DNA of 64,000 bases. It comes from Hafnia paralvei ATCC 29927. Lineage in GTDB: Bacteria; Pseudomonadota; Gammaproteobacteria; Enterobacterales; Enterobacteriaceae. The DNA lies in the NCBI RefSeq assembly GCF_001655005.1, contig NZ_LXET01000029.1, forward strand, positions 109,374-173,373. The letters run 5' to 3'. The notes under the pieces are model-generated. The model was not told where the DNA came from and ran no database searches. It saw only the letters and a list, made by a program, of their open reading frames with translations. The translations under genes were made by a program, and so were the position numbers. Positions 53,388-62,179 of this stretch are shown here, in pieces (position 1 is the first letter of the stretch; each line of letters opens with the position of its first letter).

Positions 53388-54107
53388 CTATAAATCATAA
53401 TCGATCAACGCCAGCAGTGCCGGAAGATACTTTTCGCTGGCGAGATCGGCTGAAATAGCTGGAAGCTCTAACGTAATGCAGGGCAAACCGAGATCGGCAC
53501 ACCAGCTACCAAATGATCCCGGCGTTTCATATCCTACACTGCTGACCAGCGGCAGCTCAAAGTCTGCGGAAAGCTGCTGTCCCAGCAGGCTGTGGTGCGG
53601 ATCTTCCACGCAGGCTAAGGGTTCATGCAACGAGACGACCCATGCCGGTTTTAAGCGGTGAATAAGCTGGCACAATGCCTGCGTTTCTGGCTCCGAGCCT
53701 GCGGTGTCTCCGGTCGATAATCTGACGTCTCTCTCACTGCTGGCGCTGTTCCAGCGGTAAACGGACGAGCCAGATAGCCAGTTGGCTGCGGGGAAGTTTC
53801 GGTTTAGATCGACACCAGCCGAATTAGCACGTAGCCCAAGCTGGCAGCCGTCTGGGTTGACCGCCAAAATAACATGGTGGCGCTGTTGCATTGGCTGCAG
53901 GCTGCGTAATGCGCAGGAAAGTGCAATCACGGCCGTGGTTTCGTCTCCGTGAGTACCCGCCATGATCAAGCCAGTCTCACGATCGGGCTGCACCGCGGGG
54001 AAATAGAGCAGCGGTGCACCGAGTAAAGAGTGGCCATAGGTGATGGCTTCTGCGCTGATTTGTCCGCGTTCTGAGCGGGGACGGATCTGTTTTACACCAT
54101 TTCCCAT
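53388..54107 (-). CDS. mpaA: Murein tripeptide amidase MpaA
   Basis: MpaA is a cytosolic zinc carboxypeptidase that splits gamma-D-Glu-meso-DAP in the murein tripeptide. I chose ATG 54107 (MGNGVKQIRPRSERG); the longer frame adds 24 unlikely residues, and a GTG at 54095 lines up with the E. coli start. Zinc ligands His53 and Glu56 lie in GTHGDE; GVDLNRNFPAANW and VVSLHEPLACVED carry the remaining site. It is divergent from mppA, which imports the tripeptide, and convergent with ycjG, which treats the next product. Confidence 0.94.
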   Translation of the reverse strand: MGNGVKQIRPRSERGQISAEAITYGHSLLGAPLLYFPAVQPDRETGLIMAGTHGDETTAVIALSCALRSLQPMQQRHHVILAVNPDGCQLGLRANSAGVDLNRNFPAANWLSGSSVYRWNSASSERDVRLSTGDTAGSEPETQALCQLIHRLKPAWVVSLHEPLACVEDPHHSLLGQQLSADFELPLVSSVGYETPGSFGSWCADLGLPCITLELPAISADLASEKYLPALLALIDYDL

Positions 54108-54299
54108 GCAACAGTTTTCCCGTGATAGTAGAATAAGTTCGAATAATTTCCGTCTGTTAACCTTCTTATTAAGGCACACTTTTTGACCTCAGAAAACGTT
54201 CGACTCGACAAAAAATAACGAACGTGGGGGATAACGGTGTTCAGAATGAGGAAATGCTGCAGGCCATGCCAATGACTTTGGATATATAGGGTTCTATTC

Positions 54300-55916
54300 A
54301 TGCATCTTTTTCGTGTTACCGCATTAGCCGCATTGATTGCTTCGGGGTTTGTTACCGCACAGGCTGCACAGGTTCCGGCTGGAACCCTATTGGCCGATAA
54401 GCAAGAGATTGTTCGTCATATTAAAGATGAGCCCGCGTCGTTGGACCCCGCTAAGGTGGTGGGTTTACCGGAAGCACAGGTTGCCCGCGATCTTTTTGAA
54501 GGTTTGGTGAATCAGGGGGCCGACGGGAAGCCAGAGCCGGGCGTAGCTCAGAGTTGGCAAACCGTCGATAACAAACGCTATGTGTTTAAACTGCGTGAAA
54601 ACGCCAAATGGTCGAACGGTGAACCGGTTACGGCCTACGATTTCGTTTACAGTTGGCAGCGTCTGGTTGATCCCAAAACGCTTTCACCTTTTGCGTGGTT
54701 CGCGCAAATGGCGGGTATCGCGAATGCAGACGGAATTATCAGCGGCAAAGTACCGGTGCAAAAGTTGGGCGTTGCTGCACCTGATTCACAAACGCTGGTG
54801 GTGCAATTGAATAAACCCGTGCCTTTTTTTGTGAATCTACTGGCGAACTTTAGCCTGTTTCCTGTTCCACAAAAGACCATCGAAAAATACGGCAACGATT
54901 GGACTAAGCCAGAAAACGTGGTTGGCAATGGTGCGTTTGCCATGCAAGAACGGGTCGTGAACGAAAAAATCGTTTTAAAGCCAAACCCTTACTATTGGGA
55001 TCATAAAAATACGGTGTTGACCAAGGTGACGTTTATTCCGATAAATCAGGAATCGGCGGCGACCAAGCGTTATCTGGCTGATGATATTGATATCACCGAA
55101 TCTTTCCCGAAAAATATGTATAAAAAGCTGATGAAGGATATCCCCGGTCAGGTGTATACACCGGATCAGTTGGGCACCTACTACTATGCCTTTAATACAC
55201 AGAAAGCGCCGCTCAATGATGTTCGCGTTCGTCGTGCGCTTTCCTATGCTATCGACCGGCAAATCATTGCGGAAAAAGTGTTAGGCACAGGCGAGAAGCC
55301 CGCGTATCACTTCACACCGGATGTGACCGCCGGATTTGAGCCTGTGCCTCTAGCCATGCAGAAAATGACGCCGGCTGAGCGCAATAAACAGGCAAAAGAG
55401 TGGCTGAAAGAGGCGGGGTATGGACCAAAGAAACCGCTGAAATTAACGCTGCTGTATAACACGTCGGAAAATCACCAAAAGATTGCGATTGCCGTGGCAT
55501 CCATGTGGAAGAAGTCGCTGGGGGCTCAGGTGAAATTAACCAATCAAGAGTGGAAAACCTATATCGATAGCCGTAATACCGGCAAATTTGATGTGGTACG
55601 AGCGTCGTGGGTGGGCGACTATAACGAAGCATCGACGTTTTTGTCGTTGCTGACGTCGACGCATAGCGGCAATATTGCCAAGTTTAATAGCCCCGGCTAT
55701 GACAAATTGCTGAAAATGGCCAGTGAGGAAACCGATGCCGCCAAGCGTAATGCCGATTACGTACAGGCTGAGCAGATCATTGCCGAGCAAGCACCGATTG
55801 CACCTATCTATCAGTACACCAATGGGCGTCTCATTAAACCGTGGGTGAAGGGTTATCCTATCACTAACCCTGAAGATGTTGCCTACAGCCAAACGATGTA
55901 CATTATCAAGCATTAA
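54300..55916 (+). CDS. mppA: Murein tripeptide-binding protein MppA
   Basis: MppA is a periplasmic OppA paralogue that binds L-Ala-gamma-D-Glu-meso-DAP and uses OppBCDF for import. It has a Sec signal (MHLFRVTALAALIASGFVTAQA) and 538 residues, one more than E. coli. Motifs that separate MppA from OppA are present: HIKDEPASLDPAKVVGLPE, NQESAATKRYLADDIDITESFPKNMY and TPDQLGTYYYAFNTQKAP, where the OppA cysteine is absent. It is divergent from mpaA with about 190 bp between them. Confidence 0.96.
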   Translation: MHLFRVTALAALIASGFVTAQAAQVPAGTLLADKQEIVRHIKDEPASLDPAKVVGLPEAQVARDLFEGLVNQGADGKPEPGVAQSWQTVDNKRYVFKLRENAKWSNGEPVTAYDFVYSWQRLVDPKTLSPFAWFAQMAGIANADGIISGKVPVQKLGVAAPDSQTLVVQLNKPVPFFVNLLANFSLFPVPQKTIEKYGNDWTKPENVVGNGAFAMQERVVNEKIVLKPNPYYWDHKNTVLTKVTFIPINQESAATKRYLADDIDITESFPKNMYKKLMKDIPGQVYTPDQLGTYYYAFNTQKAPLNDVRVRRALSYAIDRQIIAEKVLGTGEKPAYHFTPDVTAGFEPVPLAMQKMTPAERNKQAKEWLKEAGYGPKKPLKLTLLYNTSENHQKIAIAVASMWKKSLGAQVKLTNQEWKTYIDSRNTGKFDVVRASWVGDYNEASTFLSLLTSTHSGNIAKFNSPGYDKLLKMASEETDAAKRNADYVQAEQIIAEQAPIAPIYQYTNGRLIKPWVKGYPITNPEDVAYSQTMYIIKH

Positions 55917-57346
55917 ATAAGTGGGGGAGCCGGCTTGGCGGCCTGCTCCTTTTCTAGCTGCTCTTGCTTTATCAGTGTGTACGCAACGTAGTATTTGAAG
56001 ATATTGCTCACATACTGCACCGTTTCATTACCGATTTTTAATTGCGCAACGCGTTCGACGTTGTCAAACCAGCGGTTCGGATCGAGCCCCATAGTTTTAG
56101 CCTGTTTGCGTAAACTCTCCACTTTGGCGGGGCCTGCATTGTAGGCGGCAAAGGTGAAGAGCATTTTGTTGAGATCGTCCATAGGCTGATCGGCAAAATA
56201 GCGCTCCTGCATAAAGCGAATATATTTTACCCCAGCATTTATGTTGGGATCGGCTTGGGTGATGTCACCTACTTTGAGCGATTTCCCCGTGCTGGGGAGA
56301 ATCTGCATAATGCCAATCGCACCGCTGTGACTACGTTTGGTCTGATCAAGTTGCGATTCTTGATAACCTTGGGCCACCATCAATAGCCAATCTACGCTGT
56401 ATTGTTTGCCATATTTTTGGAATATCGCAGTGACCTGCGCGAACTTCGTGAGTTCCTTTTCAGACGTGGCGCTTTTAACCCACTTCACACTGCGCAAGTA
56501 TTTATATATCTGCTGGTTACCAAACGAGCTTCCCAGCTTATGGCTGGCACAAAAAGGGTCGAGTTTAGCACGCAACAATGGGGAGTTTTTACGCCACGCG
56601 AGGGCGATATTGCCATCCTCGCGTAGGGCTATATGATCGTAAACCACAAGATTAGGATAGATTTTTTGCCACAGCAGCGCGAGGTAGCGATCAACGACCG
56701 TATAGCCCGCAAGATTGGCGTTAATCATCTCTAGAATATCTTCTGGCTCAAAATTTCCCGGCGCGCTATTGACCCGTAGTGGTGCTAATCCTTGTTTCTT
56801 TAATTGCTCATTAAATGCGTTCACGCTTTGCATATAGCTGGTGGACGGATTAATAAATACGCTTTTTCCTGCTAAATCATTGACGGTGGTAAGCGGTGGC
56901 TGAAGCTTGTTGGCAACCACAACCTCATGTACCCCCGTGGCCAGCGGTGTGGAGAAATCCACTAACTGCTGGCGCTCTGGGGTAATTGTGAGGTTTGCTG
57001 CAATAACATCGCCTTTTCCTGCGAGTAAATTGGGGATCAGCTTGTCCCGAGAGGTTGGGATAAGCACCACATGGATTTTTTTGTCCGGCTTGACGCCGTT
57101 GTTCAACTGCTTATCAAACTCTTGCATTAGCTCAACCATCAAACCCCGAGGCGTACCCTGATTGTCTAAAAAATAAAAGGTTTTGCTATAGGGGATCAAT
57201 ACGCGAATGATTCTGCGCTGCTGCATGGTGTCGAAATCACCATACACCGACTTTATGGCCGTTGGCAGCGCCAGTGTTTTAGCCGGTTCGGCGTAGCTGA
57301 AAGCGCTGAACAGCAGAGCAATGAACAGATAGAGGCAGCGCACCAT
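55913..57346 (-). CDS. MltF-like exported lytic transglycosylase
   Basis: A 477-residue exported protein with two domains. The N-terminal part (~45-290) is a family-3 solute-binding domain (RVLIPYSKTFYFLDNQGTPRG, DVIAANLTITPERQQLVDFS). The C-terminal part (~315-450) is a soluble lytic transglycosylase domain with catalytic Glu330 in GYQES, then GIMQILP (345-351) and AYNAGP (401-406). This is the MltF layout, but the signal peptide (MVRCLYLFIALLFSAFSYA) has no lipobox cysteine at its end, so it is probably soluble in the periplasm, and sequence identity to MltF is low. It overlaps the mppA stop by 4 bp tail to tail. Murein cleavage is inferred from the domain. Confidence 0.85.
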   Translation of the reverse strand: MVRCLYLFIALLFSAFSYAEPAKTLALPTAIKSVYGDFDTMQQRRIIRVLIPYSKTFYFLDNQGTPRGLMVELMQEFDKQLNNGVKPDKKIHVVLIPTSRDKLIPNLLAGKGDVIAANLTITPERQQLVDFSTPLATGVHEVVVANKLQPPLTTVNDLAGKSVFINPSTSYMQSVNAFNEQLKKQGLAPLRVNSAPGNFEPEDILEMINANLAGYTVVDRYLALLWQKIYPNLVVYDHIALREDGNIALAWRKNSPLLRAKLDPFCASHKLGSSFGNQQIYKYLRSVKWVKSATSEKELTKFAQVTAIFQKYGKQYSVDWLLMVAQGYQESQLDQTKRSHSGAIGIMQILPSTGKSLKVGDITQADPNINAGVKYIRFMQERYFADQPMDDLNKMLFTFAAYNAGPAKVESLRKQAKTMGLDPNRWFDNVERVAQLKIGNETVQYVSNIFKYYVAYTLIKQEQLEKEQAAKPAPPLI

Positions 57347-57721
57347 GGTTCACCTAAAGGCGGAGGAGAAATGGGCGAATATCGGGCTTCGCGTTATCTT
57401 TTAAATATAGTTCTTCTGCGTTGCAAGCTGGATATTTATTCATTCGACAAATTCATGTGGCAAATGTAAATGTCGCTAACACCAGATCAATCTGATTCCT
57501 TGACGTTAATGTTTTGTGCATATTAGCTCTGCTTGCGTTAACAATTTGAAATATAACGCAAAAGTATTTTGGTAACACATTGATTTATTGGCATTTTAAT
57601 TGCCTTTTCTTTTCTGGCTGTTAGTATGACTTGTGTTGATAACACTGGCAGTTCTACAGCCTTGTATATTTGATGAGTTAGCCTTCGTCCTGAAGGTAAA
57701 CAATAAGACTGGGAATCAAGC
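57347..57721. other. Divergent spacer before ldtE
   Basis: A 375-bp AT-rich gap between the MltF-like gene and ldtE. It must contain both promoters. No operator, repeat or RNA gene could be recognised. Confidence 0.4.
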
Positions 57722-58723
57722 ATGAAGCGTGCACTACCTCTTGTGACTATGTTGCTTTCGGTATGGATGGCAGGGACGTCTGTTGCCGAGGCAACCGAAT
57801 ACCCTTTGCCGCCACCGGACAGCCGTTTGATTGGTGAAAACGTGACGGTAACGGTACAAAACAATGGCAAACCTCTTGAAGACATTGCCTCTCGCTACCA
57901 GATTGGCCTGCTTGGCATGCTGGAAGCTAATCCGGGAGTCGATCCTTATCTGCCTACGCCGGGGACGGTTTTAACCATTCCTTCGCAAATGTTGCTGCCC
58001 GATGCGCCGCGTGAAGGCATTGTGATTAACTTGGCAGAAATGCGACTGTTCTATTACCCGAAAGGGGAAGGTAAAGTCGTGGTTTATCCTATTGGCATTG
58101 GCCAGTTGGGACGTAACACGCCAGAAATGGTGACCAGCGTTTCTCAGTCCATTGCTAATCCTACTTGGACGCCAACGGCAAATATTCGCAAACACTATAA
58201 AGCTGAAGGTGTGACGTTGCCGGCGGTTGTACCGGCAGGCCCAGAAAATCCAATGGGTTTGTTTGCGCTGCGTCTGTCGGCTCAAGGGGGGGTATACCTC
58301 ATCCACGGCACCAACGCGAATTTTGGGATTGGCATGCGCGTAAGCTCTGGCTGTATCCGCCTACGCCCAGACGATATCGAAGCATTGTTTAAAACCGTTC
58401 CTAAAGGAACGCGAGTTCAGATCGTGAATGCGCCGGTGAAAGTTTCGGTGGAGCCTGATGGTAAGCGTTATGTGGAAGTACATCAGCCATTGTCACGCAC
58501 TGAGAAAGACGATCCGCAAACGATGCCTATTGTTCTGAAACCGGCAGCTAAAAAGTTTGCAGAAAGCCCACTGACCGATCGACTGGTGTTTGATGAGGCG
58601 ATGAAACGCCGCTCGGGTATGCCCGTTTTAGTGCACCATGGTCAAGAAGTGAAATCTGAGCCTGCCGCCAACGCAGTGAAGATTACCGAAGCCAAGGCTG
58701 AGACTGCCAAGGATATTCAATAA
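57722..58723 (+). CDS. ldtE: L,D-transpeptidase LdtE
   Basis: LdtE (YnhG) forms 3-3 DAP cross-links in peptidoglycan. The 333-residue product has a Sec signal (~1-24), a LysM-like wall-binding segment (~40-88) and a YkuD domain (~98-235). The YkuD signature is HGTNANFGIGMRVSSGCIRL with His195 and catalytic Cys211. The C-terminal tail is charged and alanine rich. It is next to lpp, as in E. coli, but the enzymes that attach Lpp itself are other Ldts, so the assignment to LdtE rests on this position and on length. Confidence 0.93.
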   Translation: MKRALPLVTMLLSVWMAGTSVAEATEYPLPPPDSRLIGENVTVTVQNNGKPLEDIASRYQIGLLGMLEANPGVDPYLPTPGTVLTIPSQMLLPDAPREGIVINLAEMRLFYYPKGEGKVVVYPIGIGQLGRNTPEMVTSVSQSIANPTWTPTANIRKHYKAEGVTLPAVVPAGPENPMGLFALRLSAQGGVYLIHGTNANFGIGMRVSSGCIRLRPDDIEALFKTVPKGTRVQIVNAPVKVSVEPDGKRYVEVHQPLSRTEKDDPQTMPIVLKPAAKKFAESPLTDRLVFDEAMKRRSGMPVLVHHGQEVKSEPAANAVKITEAKAETAKDIQ

Positions 58724-58904
58724 AAGCGTATGGCATGCGTTTAGCGCGCTGTAGTGTGATTCATGGGGATGCCTCTGGGCGTCCTTTTTTTATGGGTGCG
58801 ACTCAATAAATGCGGTTAGTGGTTTGCTTTACGTGGACGGCGAGATAAAGCGGGGCTGATAGGGGATGGGAGGGCTCGGCGTGTTAGATGACGTCGGCAT
58901 AAAA

Positions 58905-58927
58905 AAAGGCGCACAAAGTGCGCCTTT
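58905..58927 (-). terminator. Terminator of the first lpp gene
   Basis: AAAGGCGCAC-AAA-GTGCGCCTTT with a T run on the minus strand (A run at 58901-58907), 21 bp past the lpp stop. Confidence 0.92.
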
Positions 58928-58947
58928 ATTACATGACTCAAGAAATA

Positions 58948-59184
58948 TTATTTCTTGTATTTAACAGCCATGTTGTCCAGACGCTGGTTAGCACGTGCTG
59001 CGTCGTCTTTAGCAGTCTGAACGTCAGCGCGCATTGCGTTAACGTCGTTGCTCAGCTGATCAACTTTGGTGTTCAGAGTCTGAACATCAGTAGACAGTTG
59101 GTCGATTTTAGCATTGCTTGAACAACCAGCCAGCATAGTAGAAGCCAGGATTACTGCGCCCAGTACCAGTTTAGTACGATTCAT
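58948..59184 (-). CDS. lpp: Major outer-membrane lipoprotein Lpp, copy 1
   Basis: Braun's lipoprotein: a 78-residue precursor with lipobox LAGC (lipidated Cys21), then a trimeric coiled coil of heptads (KIDQLSTDVQTLNTKVDQLSND), ending MAVKYKK, whose last lysine links to peptidoglycan DAP. The promoter and leader (59185-59257) are very like E. coli lpp. A second copy lies 441 bp upstream. This copy is closer to the E. coli sequence at the C-terminus and has the better terminator. Confidence 0.97.
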   Translation of the reverse strand: MNRTKLVLGAVILASTMLAGCSSNAKIDQLSTDVQTLNTKVDQLSNDVNAMRADVQTAKDDAARANQRLDNMAVKYKK

Positions 59185-59227
59185 TATAAAACCCTCTAGA
59201 TTGAGTTAATCTCCATGTAGCGTTACA

Positions 59228-59257
59228 AGTATTACACAAACCATTTTCTAAAGAGAA
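59228..59257 (-). promoter_or_regulatory. Promoter of lpp copy 1
   Basis: On the minus strand -10 TAATACT (59228-59234) and -35 TTCTCT (59252-59257) are 17 bp apart. The bases from the -10 to the start codon are almost the same as in E. coli lpp, as I remember it. Confidence 0.8.
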
Positions 59258-59564
59258 TAAATTTTTTGTACTAAGTCGCTTTATTTTGATCGTTCGCTCA
59301 AAGAAACGCCTTCTTTTTCCAAAAGATTAAAAAAAGGAGAGAAAACAGGTCATTTCTATTGGATTCATCTTATTTTGATTTGGAAATTAATTATATGAAC
59401 AGGACTAATTCAGGCGGAAAAAATGCGGTACAGATGTAAACAAAAATGAGAGCTTGAAGCTTGAATTATTCTTAATTTCTGCTAATCCGAGCGCCAGAGT
59501 GGGTGATTAGGAGTGTATGAACATCACGAGTGACCATACATGAGTTCGATTCGGGTTCGTAAGA

Positions 59565-59598
59565 CGCTAATGGCAGCACAAGAATGGTGCCATTAGCG
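59565..59598 (-). terminator. Hairpin after lpp copy 2
   Basis: A 10-bp perfect stem CGCTAATGGC / GCCATTAGCG with a 14-nt loop, 28 bp past the stop of copy 2. It has no T tract, so it may end or protect the transcript. Confidence 0.6.
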
Positions 59599-59625
59599 CG
59601 TTTATATCACATTGCGTAAGCAATA

Positions 59626-59862
59626 TTATTTCTTGTAGCCACCGCGAATGTTGTCCAAACGCTGGTTAGCGCGAGCGGCTTCATCTTTAGCAGACTGAAC
59701 GTCAGTGCGCATGGCGTTAACGTCGTTGCTCAGCTGATCAACTTTGGTGGTCAGAGTCTGAACATCAGTCGACAGTTGGTCGATTTTAGCGTTGCTTGTA
59801 CAGCCAGCCAGCATAGTAGACGCCAGAATTACTGCGCCCAGTACCAATTTAGTGCGATTCAT
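59626..59862 (-). CDS. Major outer-membrane lipoprotein Lpp, copy 2
   Basis: A second 78-residue Lpp precursor with the same signal peptide and lipobox as copy 1, Cys21 followed by Thr instead of Ser, and a similar coiled coil. The C-terminus reads NIRGGYKK instead of NMAVKYKK, keeping the terminal lysine needed for attachment to murein. Its own lpp-type promoter (59906-59935) argues for expression. Salmonella also has tandem lpp genes; whether this is the same duplication is unknown. Confidence 0.94.
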   Translation of the reverse strand: MNRTKLVLGAVILASTMLAGCTSNAKIDQLSTDVQTLTTKVDQLSNDVNAMRTDVQSAKDEAARANQRLDNIRGGYKK

Positions 59863-59905
59863 TGTAACACCCTCTAGTTTGAGTTGATTTCCATATAGCT
59901 AAACG

Positions 59906-59935
59906 AGTATTACACAAACTCTTTTTCGAAGAGAA
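59906..59935 (-). promoter_or_regulatory. Promoter of lpp copy 2
   Basis: The same pair as for copy 1: -10 TAATACT (59906-59912) and -35 TTCTCT (59930-59935), 17 bp apart on the minus strand. Confidence 0.78.
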
Positions 59936-60118
59936 TACATTTTTTGTACTGAATCGCTTTGTTTTGACCAGTCATCTAAATAAACGTCATTTTTAAATGA
60001 AAAAATTAAATTAAGTTGGCGAAAATGAAGCTTTTTTGCTTGTTTTGCTAGGATTTTAAAATAAGTAAAAATCATGATTAACAATAGCTTAAGTTTGAAC
60101 TGTGTGATAAAAACAATA

Positions 60119-60143
60119 AAAAAAGCGCCGGATTCCGGCGCTT
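60119..60143 (-). terminator. Terminator of pykF
   Basis: AAGCGCCGG-ATT-CCGGCGCTT with a run of T residues following on the minus strand, 22 bp after the pykF stop. Confidence 0.92.
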
Positions 60144-60165
60144 GATATAATTACAATAAATGTAA

Positions 60166-61578
60166 TTAGAGAACGTGAACAGAAGCGGTGTTGGTAGTTC
60201 CACTTGGCACCAGTGCGCCTGAAACCATAACGACAACGTCGCCTTTCTGAGCCAGACCGCTTTCAACTGCGACTTCTTTACCGATACGATAGAAATCGTC
60301 AGTAGAAGCAATCTCTTTAACCAGCATAGGAACCACGCCTTTGCTCAGGATCAACTGGCGAGCGGTCACTGGGTTAGTGGTCAGCGCTAGGATCATCGCA
60401 TCTGGGAAGTATTTGCGTACGGCTTTCGCTGATTTACCGCCTGCGGTTGCCACAACAATTAGCGGTGCGTCCAGTTTTTCTGCTGTTTCAACGGCGCCAC
60501 GGCATACGGCTTCAGTGATGCGCAGTTTGCGGCTGTCATGCAGAGTTTCGATACGGCTCTGCATCACACGGTCTGTGCGCTCACAGATAGTGGCCATAAT
60601 GCTGACGGCTTCCAGAGGATATTTACCCTTAGCGCTTTCGCCTGACAGCATAACGGCGTCAGTACCGTCGAGGATGGCGTTAGCAACGTCGCCCGCTTCT
60701 GCGCGAGTTGGACGTGGGTTTTTGATCATGGAATCCAGCATTTGGGTCGCAGTAATAACGACTTTACGTGCGCGGTTACATTTTTCGATCATCATCTTCT
60801 GAGCGAAGATAACTTCTTCAACCGGGATTTCCACGCCCAGGTCACCACGTGCAACCATGATGCCGTCAGACGCTTCCAGAATTTCGTCGAAGTTGTTCAG
60901 GCCTTCTTGGTTTTCGATCTTAGAGATAATCTGGATGTTTTCGCCACCGTGTGCTTTCAGGTGTTCGCGAATTTCCATGACATCAGAACGTTTACGGATG
61001 AATGAAGCCGCAACGAAATCAACGCCTTGCTCACAGCCGAATACCAAGTCACGCTTGTCTTTTTCAGCCAGTGCTGGCAACTGAATGGAAACGCCCGGCA
61101 GGTTAACACCTTTGTTCTCGCCCAGATCGCCGGCGTTCAGAACCTTACAAACCACTTCGGTTTCTGACACTTCGATAACTTCCATACCGATCAAACCGTC
61201 GTCAACCAGCACGGTGTTACCGATTTTCAGGTCAGCGGCAAAGCCTGGGTAGGTGACGGCTACACGGCTGGTGTTACCAACGACGCTTTGGTCCGTGGTG
61301 AAAGTGAAAGTCTGACCTGCGGTCAGCGCGGCGTCTTTACCGCCTTCCAGTTTCATCGTACGGATTTCTGGGCCTTTGGTGTCCAGCAAAATAGCGGCTT
61401 TCTTACCGGTTTTTTCCATTACAGCACGGATATTTTTGATGCGCTGTCCGTGTTCTTCATAATCACCGTGGGAGAAGTTAAGACGCATAACGTTCATGCC
61501 TGCGGTCAGCATGTTGTTTAGCATTTCTTCGGATTCGGTCTTAGGACCGATGGTGCATACGATTTTGGTCTTTTTCAT
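60166..61578 (-). CDS. pykF: Pyruvate kinase I
   Basis: PykF makes pyruvate and ATP from phosphoenolpyruvate and is activated by fructose-1,6-bisphosphate. ATG 61578 gives MKKTKIVCTIGPKTESEEML, the family start; the longer frame adds six residues. The 470 residues equal E. coli PykF. Core motifs are RLNFSHGD, ILLDTKGPEIRT, SKIENQEGLNNFDEI, MVARGDLGVEI and TATQMLDSM; the end is GTTNTASVHVL. A Cra-like site lies ~270 bp upstream, in agreement with Cra control in E. coli. Confidence 0.98.
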   Translation of the reverse strand: MKKTKIVCTIGPKTESEEMLNNMLTAGMNVMRLNFSHGDYEEHGQRIKNIRAVMEKTGKKAAILLDTKGPEIRTMKLEGGKDAALTAGQTFTFTTDQSVVGNTSRVAVTYPGFAADLKIGNTVLVDDGLIGMEVIEVSETEVVCKVLNAGDLGENKGVNLPGVSIQLPALAEKDKRDLVFGCEQGVDFVAASFIRKRSDVMEIREHLKAHGGENIQIISKIENQEGLNNFDEILEASDGIMVARGDLGVEIPVEEVIFAQKMMIEKCNRARKVVITATQMLDSMIKNPRPTRAEAGDVANAILDGTDAVMLSGESAKGKYPLEAVSIMATICERTDRVMQSRIETLHDSRKLRITEAVCRGAVETAEKLDAPLIVVATAGGKSAKAVRKYFPDAMILALTTNPVTARQLILSKGVVPMLVKEIASTDDFYRIGKEVAVESGLAQKGDVVVMVSGALVPSGTTNTASVHVL

Positions 61579-61843
61579 GAAGTTTAATTTCTGCAAGTTG
61601 TGATGGATTGAAAAAACAATGTGCTCTTGGCGATGCCATGAGCAAGAGATGAAGCCGATAAAACGATGTTGCTTAAAAGGTTAACGTTGCCTAAAAGTGT
61701 GAACGTCGGTAATCGGGATGTTGAAACACTACTAAGAATAGATGACAGCTGAGGGATGGATGCGGAAAAGTGTTCTCCGCGTTTAGGTATTGATAAGCGC
61801 GAAAGCATCTTTGAATTGTAGTTTGCGTAGCGACAGATCAAGG

Positions 61844-61857
61844 GCTGAAACCATTCA
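61844..61857 (-). promoter_or_regulatory. Cra (FruR)-like operator upstream of pykF
   Basis: GCTGAAACCATTCA differs in two central bases from the Cra consensus GCTGAAACGTTTCA; both half-sites TGAA and TTCA are intact. It is located ~270 bp before the pykF start. Confidence 0.5.
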
Positions 61858-62079
61858 ATTGAAATGACGTTTCGTATTATACGGTCTTAACCTGTGAATT
61901 GACAACGAATTTGCCTCACCGTGGACGTGATTAGCTAAAAAAACAACGATTGCTGCGCAAATGTAGCGTCGATGAAAAACTTGTTGCGCAATAAAATTTT
62001 GACATTCCCTCAGATACCGGCTGGATCTATTCATGTTTGGCCGCTTGCTGAGATTGATTAATGTTCTATGCTTATTTTT

Positions 62080-62109
62080 GCCATCAGGCGAAATATTATT
62101 TCTGATGGC
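62080..62109. promoter_or_regulatory. Inverted repeat upstream of the tyrosinase gene
   Basis: GCCATCAG (62080-62087) and CTGATGGC (62102-62109) are perfect inverted repeats, 14 bp apart, about 70 bp before the start codon. It could be an operator; no T tract follows in either direction. Confidence 0.3.
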
Positions 62110-62179
62110 GGCAGGTTATCGCTTTTAAATCAGAATATTATTCTTTTTGCTCAAAATCCTACTATTAAGGATATTTAAT

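Larger units (their letters stand above)
61579..62179. other. pykF-tyrosinase divergent region
   Basis: About 600 bp without a gene. The left half would be the pykF promoter and leader and includes the Cra-like site. The right half contains a dyad (62080-62109) close to the tyrosinase gene. The sequence 61860-62060 is AT-rich with no recognised signal. Confidence 0.45.
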
